64,000 bases of DNA from Beroe ovata. Lineage: Eukaryota > Ctenophora > Nuda > Beroida > Beroidae. The notes under the pieces were generated by a model. That model did no database searches. It was given only the letters and a program-made list of their open reading frames with translations, and was not told where the DNA came from. Where the stretch lies: the NCBI GenBank assembly GCA_946803715.1, contig CAMPET010000089.1, positions 127,059-191,058 of the forward strand, read 5' to 3'. This document shows, piece after piece, positions 1-11,494 of the stretch (within the stretch, counting starts at the first letter, position 1; each line of letters begins with the position of its first letter). Position numbers and translations under genes: made by a program.

Positions 1-9
1 CCCACACAG

Positions 10-41
<32 letters not shown>

Positions 42-2924
42 TCAGACACACGTTCTAATTTCATCGTATAAAGTGATGATGGAAGTACGTTTACCAAGTC
101 CTATGGCACACACATACTGTTTATCACCGGCAATATACAGTACAACCTTGCTGTATATATGATCAAGAGCCAGGCTTTTTATCCGAGATCAAACACTGTG
201 ATAAAGGAGCAACCTCGACTCAAAAACAACCTCTACTCTGCATGATCTCTCTTTTGTTTTAGAGACAAAAAAGACGGAGAAAACAGGATGTTAAAACCAT
301 GCTCTAAACCAAAACAAACATCACATTTAGAGCCACGGTCAGACAATATATACCCTGATTGATCATTGAGCGAGATGTCCTATTGACAGCAGTCACAAAT
401 ACATGATAAACAGTTGAATCCACCTGCACGGGCCGTGGAATCGAGCGCTTTCCATCTCGTGTGTGGCAGGTGAAGGTGGGTATAAATATATACGGTATTG
501 TTTGAGTGCATATCTCTATACAAGTGTGTGCGGGAGAGATAACTAGCTAATATTCTGTATGTTTTTAGTCCGATTTATTCATTGTATTAGCCCGGAATAC
601 GTATATCTATTATCTCCAGCAATCCGTGTTGGGATTATCTCCCGTATAATGGCTAGGGCCCTTCCTAACAAAATATAGCATATAATCAGTCGTGAAGACA
701 AAGACGAGAGTTCTGACATACGAATCAAATAAAGCGAGCTTTTAGAGAGGGTCATCGTGAATTTTCGTGGAATGTCATCGAAAAATCAGCCTTTTATGTT
801 CCATAGAGGCTATCCTGGCAAACATCAAACGATTTACAAAGAAAAATATGACCTTTGCTTTGACTGTTTGAGCCTGTGAAAATGTATTACAAATAATACA
901 AGTCAGGAGGCTGACCTAAGTCGTGTTGATTGGTAACAATTAAGACACCAATCGAGGATATGTTGGAATCCCAAATATTGCAATATGCGCGCGCGTGTGG
1001 TCACCAAAATACTAATTGGCCGCTAATGGGTAATTAGTGATTACCTGCATTTTCAAACGGGTTTCAGGCTCCTAAATGCAGCACAGCCACCCTCAAACTA
1101 ATAATGTATCCAATGATAAGTTTGAATGAAATGAAAACAGTCCTCGTCTCTTTATCTGGTACGGATTCAATAATCTATAGCTCAACCATTAATACAATTT
1201 ACCACAGGTTTTATTACCCGGCCAAGGGTCGAGACCTAGTAGCATCGAAACGAAGAGAGTGACTAGTGGCACTGACAATGACATCGCTATCACCATGTAC
1301 GGGGGCGAGGTAAGAAACAATAACAATTACATGTACTACAAAACTGATCGATTATTTGTGCCCTCCCAACTCTCTCCCACTATTTACCTGCATGTGGGAC
1401 ATTCTAATCAATAATTCATGTCTCTGCTTCAAGCTGAGATGAAATCACAGCCCATTGTTAGAGGAGATCAGGGAGAGTGTGGGCTGCGGGCATTGTGAAC
1501 TCTACTGGCATTGTGAACTCTAGTGGCACTGGGAACTCTAGTGGCGCTGTGCGGGCATTGTGAACTCTACTGGCAATGGGGGGCGATCTTGGAAAATTAG
1601 AGCACACTCTAAACATCCACGGACCACTAATCGTCCAGATAGCTGGGAATCCGTAGGTTTCCTCTAGAATAGAATTACAATAGGTGAACAACTAGAGCAT
1701 TGGCAGCTAAAACAGCTAGAATAGCTAGAGTATCGTAAACTGAACAACTAGGAGAGCTAGAAGAGCTAGAACATAGAAGAGCTAGAATATAGCTATCTAT
1801 CTCGTACACGTGGTGTTAACACTTGTGCAGGTTTCATCACAGTTTGAATACCGATTAACAATTGTTACTAATACTACTACCATGTAGCATAAGTCTCGGA
1901 TACCGTTCAAAATTCCAAGAATCGGAGGGAAAGCAAGCACATATTTCGAGAATTGAAAATTGACAGATATCGTGAATTGTGGGATATCGTTACAGAATTT
2001 AAAAGAGAAAGTTCACTCAATGAAACAATGGTCTACAGAGTACAAATTCGAATCCTACTACAACAAGAGCTCGATCATAAACATGATAACTACTACTATA
2101 CTGCGAATATTTATATACAGTTTGGAATTTTCAGTGTCCAGCGTTTTACGATAACGTGATGAAATCTATGTCTCCATGTTACATAGCTATTCATTATTTG
2201 GGAAAAATAACATGTCAGTATATAGCATGTTCTCGTGTTTTGAGGGTTGCTTTGGCAATTGACATGAATACATATTATCACTGCCTCTGAATCTCAAAGT
2301 TGAATTCTAGAATAAAAGTTGAATACTTAAGCCCTTGAGTCGTAATTTTTATCTTTCAACAGGCATACGTGAAATTATGAACTTTTTTATCGTGGACCCT
2401 CATGATTATCATACTGTTCATGTTTCTTGGAAGTGCTTCTTTTTTCATCTCAAAACATCGGCCAATGATCAGATGGGCCATGATCGTCCTTTTGATAAAT
2501 ACAGCATTTTGAATTTGTTTCTGGAATTACCGGTAGCGGACAAGTGGACAACTTGGGTAGATTGATTGCTGCGCGCGACCAAATATATTTTGTATTGGTC
2601 GTCGCGCGCAGTGCAGCGAATTTGTCATAGAAACGCGCGAAGATATCAATATATTTGAGACCGCGCGCTTCAAAAACTACAGAATTCTCCCTAAATTGCC
2701 AATTTGTGACACAGATTCAGGGAAAATCAAACTCATTTTTGCAGAATCGGATTTTGAATCATACATTCTAGCTGACAATTCTTTCAAAATCTGCTTGAAT
2801 AAAACTCATGTAAAAACACTCAATTTTAATGCAAAGGACATTGTATCCAGCGATATAGCCAAGTTCATTGATCATTTTGTTCATGATAGGTCATGCAGCT
2901 GACAGCTTGTGTTATGGTGCGACC
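1..2924. other. Left-end non-coding stretch
   Basis: No convincing gene is visible here. It opens with a (CA)n microsatellite at about 1-40 and is otherwise AT-rich. A short imperfect tandem repeat built on a phrase like TTGTGAACTCTACTGGCA lies at about 1493-1580, and a purine-rich AGCTAGAA-type repeat at about 1705-1790. A GC-rich imperfect hairpin (CTGCGCGCGACCAA with its inverted partner) spans about 2569-2612. One open frame at 2561-2902 is listed separately. Confidence 0.6.
2561..2902 (+). other. Unidentified open frame without ATG start
   Basis: An open frame of 113 codons runs from just after a TAG at 2558 to a TGA ending at 2902. Its second half has normal-looking protein composition, with runs such as ESDFESYILADNSF and KFIDHF. 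I recognise no domain, there is no in-frame ATG near the start, and the 5' half crosses a GCGCGC hairpin. It could be an exon of an unseen gene, a transposon remnant, or chance. It ends 22 bp before the IQCK stop codon on the other strand. Confidence 0.2.
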
Positions 2925-5900
2925 TCAGGACTCTGTTCCATCTTCAGCTCCCTCTCCTGCTCCATTCTCTGGTGTCTTCGTCTGGAATAGAGTAATATAG
3001 AGAATGGGAGCGAATCTTAAATAGCATAACACTGACATAACAACGCATATTCTAAGAGAAATTTCTTTATCAACGAAGAACTAACATTGTAGTAAACATT
3101 GCAGTAGTCTTTAGAACACAAATCCTCATCTGTGATTGCCTGTCTGATCTTGTGTGCCCGCCATGCACTTTGTATTGTCGTGGCAGCTACTTGCTACACG
3201 ATAGTACATGTTAGCAACTGTCATTCCGCAGAAAAACTAACAATTCCTCAGAACTGCAAAACTAACCACTCGCGAATAACACAAACCTTTCTTCTGACTT
3301 TGTCCCTGAAGCCCTGCACTTGGTCAAGTTGACGGGCTTGGTAACCCCTGATCCCCGCCTGGATGAGTGTGGCTGCCTCATTCTTTGTCAATCGGAGATG
3401 TAGAGGGAGAGGGGGCTGGGGTCTGGGAGTGTACATTCATTAGGGCAACTGGGCTCTGCGTATGGCAATCAACTGTTTATGTCATGGAATTGAATAGAAC
3501 TGAATTTGATACACAGATCTACTTTACAAATTATTCTCAGTCAAAGATTCTCAATTGTCACTACACTTGAACACTACACGTAACCTAACCATGAGGTTAG
3601 GTTACGATAGAAACAACGAATCACAACCTCTTTGCAAGTATCTTCTGAACGAATGGAATGTCCAGCAATTCAACATTCTGACGCTGGACTCTGTATCGAG
3701 GATTGTTCTTGTAGAGGAATTCTACCATCCAGTTGACAGCGTTCATCTGTTCCCGCTGAAATGAACTCGGTGTCAAGGGGGGTGTCAGGAGAAATGAACA
3801 AATGTGATGAAATGAACAACGGTGAGAACTGAGAATGAATCACAGAGAAGTTGTGTGCCATTGCTCATTATTCTTTTCAGTTAGCCGTTTGTGATCATTG
3901 ATCAATTCAATGATGGTAGACATTGAATGAAAGGAGTTTGTTAGAAATAAAACGACGGTATTTTCAATATTCAATGGACCCAACGTAACAATAACATATG
4001 ATAAAACATTGCAATAATAATTAAATGACAATAACTTATAGCAACAGAACTAAAACATTAACAACTTCATCCTTGGAAACTAAGTCGGATAAGAGTCATA
4101 GTTACGGTCAAATTGAACAGTATCTGTATCGCAATACAAGGTCTAGCAAGATCAGTTTTCAGATCACACATCCCGAACAACTTTCTGTCACAGTTACCCT
4201 CTATAATAGGTGTGTCCAGTAGTTGGTTGTGTTTTGGTATAGCTAGTGTGCTTGAGTACTTCTGTTGAACTATATTTAATGGACTGGTCTCCGCCAACAC
4301 ACTCTGTACATCCTGTACTCTGTCATGACACTCTCTCCTATCCACCATGCTCGCTGGGTGAGGAGCATCACTCAGCATGACCTGACTGTACCATGCTGAG
4401 TATCCCCCCTCCCCACCCTCCCTCTTCTGCTGCCTCCGAGGTCTAGTCGGTTGTCCCATGTGAATCCTGCTGTGAACCTTGAGATTTGCCCGCTGTGTGA
4501 ACGATTTCCCGCACACCCCGCACCCGAAAACCCGCTCTCCAGAGTGTACTCTGCAGTGTGATTGCAGTGTCTCGAGCCGGGTAAATCCTTTGCCACACTG
4601 CCCGCACACGAACCTCTTATCTCTGATGTGCACGTCACGGCAGTGCTGTAGCACGTTACTCAGCTGGGTGAACGCTTTGCCGCACTCTTCACACCGATAC
4701 GGCCGCTCTCCCGTGTGCACCCTCAGGTGTGTTTTCAGCGAGCTACTCCTGTTGAACAGTTTCGGGCAGGTCGGGCAGGAGTACAACTTGTGGTTGTGTC
4801 TCGCCTGGAGGTGCAGGTAGAGCGAGTTGCGGGTGGGGAATGTCAGAGTGCAGGAATTGCAGACGAGAAGTCTGGCGGAGGAGGTGGTCAGTGGTTCCCT
4901 GCCCGTGTTCAGACGGACTGGAGAATTGTCGAGGAGTGGAGCTGGCACACGAAGCGGTGAATTGTCGAGGGGTAGTGCGGGGGCTGGGGATACAAAGTCC
5001 AGGGGATGGCTCAGTGGGTGAACCAGGGATACTTCTGGGTTCGATTGGTGGTGGATAAAACCATCACCTGAGTGCATACTTCCTGGAGAAAAGAGACGTT
5101 GAGAAACTACCGCAACTTATATATCAGATAATGAATGGCAAGCACGCCAGAGTTTCTCAAATAAGGGGTTTCGCATCGCAATAGCACGCGTTCGAGACTT
5201 TCCTTTGTATTATTACAGGTAGGAACAAGGCTTGATCTGACAGCCGCATCCATAGCCTCATGATTTTGAGATACAATACCAAGCATTTTGTTCGTTAGAA
5301 AGCAACGCAAAAACAAAGAACAATCGCGTTTTCGTCAATCCTAACACCGAAACGAGAGCAATAAGGAGACACTCTGTCCACAGAAAGATACTCCCAACAT
5401 TCAATTCGTATAGTGTGGTGTGTGCGTGGTAATATATTCGGTCTAGATTTCACACTCCTAGAACTTTCGTACTTTACATTGATATTCAGTAGAAAATGAG
5501 ATTGACAAGTGAACATTGCCCACACATGGCGGAAAGGGAATCGCTTCCATGGAATTGGCAGGAGAGCGTCAAAACAAGGTTCCCCGGTCACAAGGAAATA
5601 TATACAATCAGCGAAACAGTAAACAGGAACTTTTTCCTGTCAAACATCAGCGTACCTGTGGAACACTGAGTCTTCTTCCCCTCCCAAAAAGTTCTGCCCA
5701 ATAACAATTTGAATTTTCCATGACGTACCTAAATGAATCTATTACTGACATGTGCTCGACACTATATAGAAATGGGTTAGAGCAGGTGTCGCCCTTGTCG
5801 AACAGGTGGGAGGATGGCATCCATTGTGCTATGGGACAACAATCGCTTCCCCAGAAGAAGCTCACCCTATACGTTGCAGAATTTCACCATCTGTTCACCT

Positions 5901-6791
5901 CTCATCTATCGTTGAGCAGCTTTCAAATATTTACCACACACCGTATAGCTGCTCCTATAATCATGTGTCAAAACGATAGTCACCAATCACCAATCCTTTA
6001 TATTAGCTGAGTAGTAATTTCGTAGTACAATAGAACTTGTACCTCTCTCTCAAATGCTACCATTTTAGTTGGTTGTAATTCTTCGCATCTTGCTGTGAAT
6101 TGTCCTTGCCACGTGGAAACTTAATTTTTTGATAATTACTGATTGGTAACAAAGTAAGAGTGTCAGAGGATTTAATTTGAGACGAGGTCTTATATGGGCA
6201 AACTCTTTGTTTGCAGATATTAACAGATTGTTTTGAGCAAGGTGATGACTTTCTGTAGTTCAAGTCTCAGGGTTTGTGCAATAGTGGAATAAATCTTATC
6301 AAAGTAAGAAGTCAAACAATTAATATAAACAAGATTGTGGTCACAATACCTCATATTCTTTGTCCTCTTTAATCATCTTGAGTAATTCATTGATACAGGG
6401 CAGCACGGTAGGCAGTAGCTCATGTTTTAGAATCTCAATCGGTTTCACTGAAATGTAACAACCATAAGTAATGATAAAAGTAATAATCATGTCAGGATTA
6501 TAACTAAATCTTGCTGCTTCTGAGCAATCATTGAAGGGAAACACTTACTTTGCTGCATTTGGTTAGGGCCATTACGTGAATACCTGTGTTCTCCCTCAAA
6601 TACCAATCCAGGGTTAATGCTGAGGAAGTATCATTGTTACATCTCCATAGATGTAGATATCGGGACTAATCCTTATACTCGAAAAAAAATGATAAACTGT
6701 TGTAGTTTAGCTGCTATGAAAGTAATCACCCTTCAGTTGGATTAGGGAAACTCAATATAGAGTGAAGGAATTGCCCAGATGGAGTAGCCAT
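2925..6791 (-). CDS. IQCK: IQ motif-containing protein K homologue (6 exons)
   Basis: Model, 5' to 3' on the minus strand: 6791-6730, 6619-6549, 6447-6350, 3755-3628, 3422-3287, 2981-2925. All introns are GT-AG, phases agree at every junction, and the exons total 552 nt (183 aa). The recognisable IQCK signatures, in order, are a helical block around HELLPTVLPCINELL, then NWMVEFLYKNNP, then IPFVQKIL, then a proline run (PQPPLPLHL) leading into the IQ motif AATLIQAGIRGYQAR at about residues 134-150, the likely calmodulin-binding site. From memory the same order and spacing occur in vertebrate IQCK, a poorly characterised protein linked to cilia. The last exon is the least certain: in a frame one base off it reads RRHQRMEQERE, which looks more IQCK-like than the in-phase reading, so the final splice may differ. 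A whole C2H2 gene sits in intron 3. Confidence 0.82.
4067..5077 (-). CDS. Five-finger C2H2 zinc-finger protein nested in the IQCK intron
   Basis: Single open exon of 336 aa. A Pro/Ser/Leu-rich N-terminus (about residues 1-70) precedes five C2H2 fingers at about residues 73-206. Finger 1 is divergent (CNSC then HLQARH). Fingers 2-5 follow the classic C-x2-C...H-x3/4-H form, with TGERPY and SGERVF linkers typical of sequence-specific DNA-binding proteins. The C-terminal 130 residues carry no known domain. A 3' splice acceptor (TTCTCCAG) lies 5 nt upstream of the ATG, so an upstream non-coding exon or trans-spliced leader is likely. The gene lies wholly inside the 2.6-kb intron 3 of IQCK, on the same strand. 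No orthologue can be named from the fingers alone. A role as a nuclear transcription factor is inferred from the fold. Confidence 0.82.
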   Translation of the reverse strand: MHSGDGFIHHQSNPEVSLVHPLSHPLDFVSPAPALPLDNSPLRVPAPLLDNSPVRLNTGREPLTTSSARLLVCNSCTLTFPTRNSLYLHLQARHNHKLYSCPTCPKLFNRSSSLKTHLRVHTGERPYRCEECGKAFTQLSNVLQHCRDVHIRDKRFVCGQCGKGFTRLETLQSHCRVHSGERVFGCGVCGKSFTQRANLKVHSRIHMGQPTRPRRQQKREGGEGGYSAWYSQVMLSDAPHPASMVDRRECHDRVQDVQSVLAETSPLNIVQQKYSSTLAIPKHNQLLDTPIIEGNCDRKLFGMCDLKTDLARPCIAIQILFNLTVTMTLIRLSFQG

Positions 6792-7349
6792 GGCTTGGAT
6801 GTACAAGTTGGTTTACAATTGCTGAATTAAACCATTCGGTCATAGAACCTACATCATGAAGATAGCTTAAGAACAATTGTTTTCTTAAGGGCAATTGTCA
6901 TGTAAAGTGATTCAAGGAAGTAATAAATTGTAAAAATTAATGCCGAGCTTTAACTGATATGCTATAGTGATGATGTTAAACCAATTAACTCACATCCATG
7001 ACAAAATTCAGTCAAAATTAACTTTTGTGCTTGCAATGAGTCTAGAAGATTTTGAAAGTAAAATATTTCTTGCCAGATTTCTGACTAGATGAATAAATAA
7101 GTAAATAAAATTTTTTGCCTACAGACAACTTTATTCATTGAATTATGTACCCACACAGGGTACTCCCACAATTGTCGCGCAATTGTCATTCCGTCCAGCA
7201 GCCCTGGCCTTGCCAGGAATAAAATCCCGCCAGCAAGAGTTAAGAGGAATTCTACAAATCGGGTGGCGCGCGACGCAAAGATTCCATTCAACAATGCGCA
7301 ACGCGGTACGAAGAAAATTGCTGCCATGTTTGCAGTGTGCTTTGTCGAT

Positions 7350-7420
7350 TGTAGGATTTTACCCTACCGTCGGTGCGCGCGATTTTCAATCCGCCAGCAA
7401 GGGTAGGGTGAAATCCTACA
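7350..7420. mobile_element. 71-bp inverted-repeat element, TGTAGGATTT family, copy A
   Basis: The ends are inverted repeats: TGTAGGATTTTACCCTACC at the left, and the complement of the same phrase (one mismatch) at the right. Between them lie a GTGCGCGCGATTTTCAATCC core and an AGCAAGGG motif. A 106-bp relative lies in the opposite orientation at 31581-31686, and a decayed copy at about 7194-7262. There is no coding capacity. This is consistent with a non-autonomous DNA transposon (MITE) or foldback element. Confidence 0.7.
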
Positions 7421-7422
7421 AC

Positions 7423-7790
7423 TTTGTCAATCGATGATAGACCCTGTCGAGAATTTCGTTTCGCGCGCGCGCGGCGCAAACTTATTCTCAGCTTATTCTC
7501 GGCTTGCATCAGCGGTCTGGCATCGCCCGACAACAGTGTGTTCTTTCGACCGGCCGACGGCGCGGTATGGAATTGGAAAAACCTGCAACTTGGGCCTGTT
7601 TCGGCCTGCGATGAAGGTGCGCGTGCAGCGACCAAGAAACAGTTGTCTGGCGATGCTAGACCGCTGATGCAAGCCGCGAAGCGGCTTGCGTCGGCAAGCC
7701 TGTCTGAGAATAAGTTTGCGCCGCGCGCGCGCAATAAACGAAATTCTCGACAGGGTCAATCATCGATCGACAAAGAAACAGTGGACAAAT
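7423..7790. mobile_element. MITE-like element with about 110-bp terminal inverted repeats
   Basis: The left arm (about 7423-7535) and the inverted right arm (about 7650-7775) match over roughly 110 bp. Shared phrases are TCGATGAT, ACCCTGTCGAGAATTTCGTT, GCGCGCGCGCGGCGCAAACT and GCTTGCATCAGCGGTCTGGC. A shorter relative is at 31345-31506 and a fragment at about 31808-31840. No transposase is present, so it would be mobilised in trans. The frames on both strands here are by-products of the inverted repeat. Confidence 0.7.
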
Positions 7791-8449
7791 GCCATCCGGC
7801 AACCTACAACAATAGCTGATGAGATAACAGATAAGAGAATGGATGACGCAAAAGCTTTTGCAAATTGGCGCCGCGCAATAATACTCATTAAATCAATGCA
7901 AACAGTCGTATTTCACGCTACATTAAAAAGTTAAAATAATAATAACATGAACAATATTGGATATCACCCATTTACCCACACCTCAGTTAGCAATAGAGCA
8001 AAACTATAAATCAAAAATTGACAATGCTCTGTCAGATAATCAAGATGAAGTGGAATCAAATCCAATTTATTATCATATCCAATAGAGAATGGTATTTCTG
8101 GGGAAGGGTCCCAAATTTTCAGACACTTACCATCATATCTCATTGTCCATTAGTCAAATCAAAGTTTTCGCTGATCAATAACCATCTGGTGAGTCATGTG
8201 AACTAGGTTGGTCATCAAGAATCAAAGCAGATCCCTTAGTTTTCAAGAAATCAGGTTTGAGATTTGGAACCCTTCCCCAAGAATAGCATTATCTATTAAG
8301 GTGTGGTGTTAAAAGTATTTACCGTCGGTTCGAAATAGTTCATCACTGATTCATTAGTTTGTCATTGTAATCAATGAAGGCACAAAGCTCACCTCAATGA
8401 AATTTAGTTCTGATAAAAATGGGTCATCTAAATATGACCGCTTGATTAA

Positions 8450-11400
8450 CTATTGAATTACTAGGGTGACAGTTTCAGTGCATGATTTGAGTAAGAGCGT
8501 TGCTTCTTGACGAGTAAAATCCTCTATACTCTTACCATTAACTGATATGATCTGCATCCCCCGTTTCAGCTTACCATATGCTGGACCTAGAATTAATTAA
8601 TTAAATTTGGGAGGGGATGATGCTAATGAATTATACATTAAATAAACAAATTAGACATCCAGGTAACAGCTAATACTTACCTCCTTCATAAACATGCTTT
8701 ATGGTGATGGGAAGTGGAGGAATGTTATCTTTTCCTCCCACAATTGTGAATCCAAATCCATCAGAGGACCGAGTCAGCTTCACCCACTTGACCATTCTGA
8801 AATCCGGCCTGAGGGAGAAAGATGATTTTTAAGTATGTAATAGTTGAGTGTTGATAGTGGACATGTTCTAGTTGAGTTGTGTGAGTGGGGTTATATTCAA
8901 GAGTCGCATAGTATATCAAGTAGAGAATGTATGACAATTACTCATATAGTTGAGTATTTCTACCTAGTTGAGTATTTCTACCTGTTGGTGTCAGGGTCAG
9001 TCACAACCAGTGTCACTGGCGAGGTTGCTTCTCGTAGGATTCTGACAGCGTCTTGGTGGGTAAAGTCCTCCACATTAGTACCATTTATTGAGACAATCCT
9101 ATCCTTTACCTAGATGAAATATGTTAGTGTTTACGAGGTAGTATGCAAACAGCTCGAATTGAGCTCGGCTGCAGATTATACCAACCCGCAAAACACCACT
9201 CCTAGCAGCAATGCCATCCTCTTGTAAGAAGGAGATGAAGAGTGGGATGGATCCGAGTGGCCAGCCCCGTCCACCTCCCAGACTGAGACCAAGGGGAGTG
9301 TTCTTGTCCTGCTTGTAAAGTGGATGATTCACATTACAGAATGTTGAGAGTTATATGAGAGTAATATATGAGTAATTGTCATACATGCGAATATCAAAGA
9401 AAGCATTCGCATGGGTTGTTTCATAGATGTTAGAGTGGCAATCGTGCTTCAAAACTTGTCACAAATTGGCAAGCAACTCCCATTATTATTGCTCATCGGT
9501 TATCAGCATACTTTGATTTGTTATTGAGCGTATTTAGGGGAAATTACAGCTACCCTTTTTTCTATTCGAATATAAGCAATAAATTTCGTCAGCTATATTG
9601 CTTTCTATGATTAGACTATCATAATTGTTGTCGAAAGGGTTGCAGAAAGTAATTCGGCAGCTTCTATCCGGCTTACTTCCTCGACACAATCATACGAAGT
9701 TCTGCCACCAGATATGTGGAGACCTAATTTCTGACCTGGTTCCTAAATCAGAGTGTTGATCATACAATCAGATCAGTATGAATCACAGAGCATTTGGGAA
9801 GTATAACCGCCACACCAGTCCCCCTTACCCGATATAGATTGGCTGTTCTCAGAACAGGGGGTTTTGGTTTAGAGTAGCCAGCAGACGGGGTGTTGGACCG
9901 ACTGTCCATGCTGTCGAAATCACGTGGGTTGTCATGGTCACGTGATCTAGAGTCGAGAGAGTGAATGCTGTGTGTAGACATGGTGGCTACGCTGCTGCTC
10001 GGCTTATAGTCGGATTGCAGTGTTTCAGCCCTCAGATCTCCTGGCAAAGGTAGAATTTAAATACTACTCTAAGATGGAAGGATTCAATGCCATATAAGAA
10101 CTAGTTTTTTCAACTTACTATCGCTGATGTATGATCGTTTAGAGCTGCTGTGATGAGAGCGTGAGGGAGACGGGTGTCTGCCTTCCCGATGTCGGGAGTG
10201 CTGTGACGATCGCAAGCTATCCACATCCCTGTGATGTGATCTGACCCCACCTTGATCCCGCACATCCCGCAATGAATGCGACATGAGATCCCGCTGAGAC
10301 CCGCTCAGCTCCGGGTAATCCCGTGGCAAATCCCGCTGCGATGAGGAAAATTCCCGCTGAGACGAGGAAAATTCCCGTTGGGATGAGGAAAATTCCCGCT
10401 GGGATGAGGAAAATTCCCGCTGGGATGATGAGAATTCTCGCTGGTACTGCGGGACAGGCGACTCCCGGACATGATAATACCCGTCGGATGATGCGACGTC
10501 TCTGCTATTTGCGGGAATATCCCGCTGTGATCTAGGAGATGAGGGGCGCGGGGAGGGCGTATTGAAATCCCGCAACGACCCACCGTGCGGGGAGTAACTG
10601 TCTCTCTGCAGAGATCCGTGGTGGCTACTCGGGAAGTCCCTGAGAGAGCCGTGTGGCGTGCCCGAGGAGGATTGTCTGTCGTAATGCGGAGTGCCGGACG
10701 ATTGTCGGCTGTAGGGTGGCATCTCGTAATCCCGCCCGGAAATGTGCTCATATTCCCGCAGAGGCTCGTGGTAATAATCCCGCACTGACCCATGACCCGC
10801 CGCATCGTCAGCATAGCTCCTCCCTGAATCCTGATACTGGGCAGAGCGGTCAGGATGAGGGGGAGGGGTGCCCGTTACACCCCGGAATGAGTCCCGGGGT
10901 GAGCAACATGGTGAGCCTCCCTGGGGTGAGGAATTGCGAGGTGAAGAACGGGGAGGTATGCCACGAGGTGATCCGTGGGGTGACGCCGGGGGCGATTCTC
11001 TGACGAGACCCCTCACCGAGTGTAGAGATCGCTGCGAGGAGTAGGGGGAACCCCGCGAGGGAACACTCCCCCGTCCACTAGATCGCCGTAAACTCCCGGG
11101 GGATTGGGGACGGGAGGAGGAAACAGAGCGCGCTCCCTCTGTTTCTATGAGGGGAGTTCCAACTGTCAGCTCAATCTTAGCACCGCACCCCTGAATTAGT
11201 TTGGTCATTGTGCGGAAATCACTGGCAACTATTGATCTGTTCAGGTGAATTCCTTCAATGAAGTAATGCATACATGAGGTTGGAATGGAAATGATATTAA
11301 AGACATTTACTCCACCTTAAGTATTGAAATGAATTGTGGGTGTCGGGCATACTTCACATCGGAGCCGTTTATCGCGAGTATTCTCTGTCCTTTCCAGAGA

Positions 11401-11494
11401 CCGCCCTGTTTCTCAGCGGCACCTCCAGGTGTTATGTGTGAGATGTAGATACCTGGCAGCGACCGCCGTTCTGTGATCCGCAGCCCCAGACTTC
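8450..11494 (-). other. MPDZ block 5: PDZ10, long Ser/Arg-rich linker, PDZ11 and PDZ12
   Basis: Exons: 11494-11353 (PDZ10; GSLGLRITER), 11236-10119 (end of PDZ10, then about 340 residues rich in Ser/Arg/Pro), 10040-9829, 9308-9186 and 9109-8982 (PDZ11; PLGLSLGGG), 8796-8681 and 8586-8450 (PDZ12; GFGFTIVGGKDN, stop TAG). The linker exon encodes five consecutive copies of the heptad REFSSSQ (about 10320-10445), encoded by a 21-bp tandem repeat. PDZ11 and PDZ12 match the last two PDZ domains of MUPP1 in motif and in their position at the C-terminus. Confidence 0.9.

Larger units (their letters stand above)
6792..8449. other. Intergenic repeat-rich DNA between MPDZ 3' end and IQCK 5' end
   Basis: No gene is supported. 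About 7190-7790 is filled by short inverted-repeat elements, described separately. The rest is AT-rich. The apparent reading frames at 7138-7934 lie inside those elements, on both strands. Confidence 0.6.

Noticed and set aside
7138-7934. Several overlapping reading frames of 80-150 codons on both strands
   Set aside because: They mirror each other across the inverted arms of a MITE-like element and encode no recognisable protein.
10305-10814. 169-codon frame on the minus strand and smaller plus-strand frames
   Set aside because: They are alternative frames of the repetitive MPDZ linker exon, which is fixed in another frame by its join to PDZ10.
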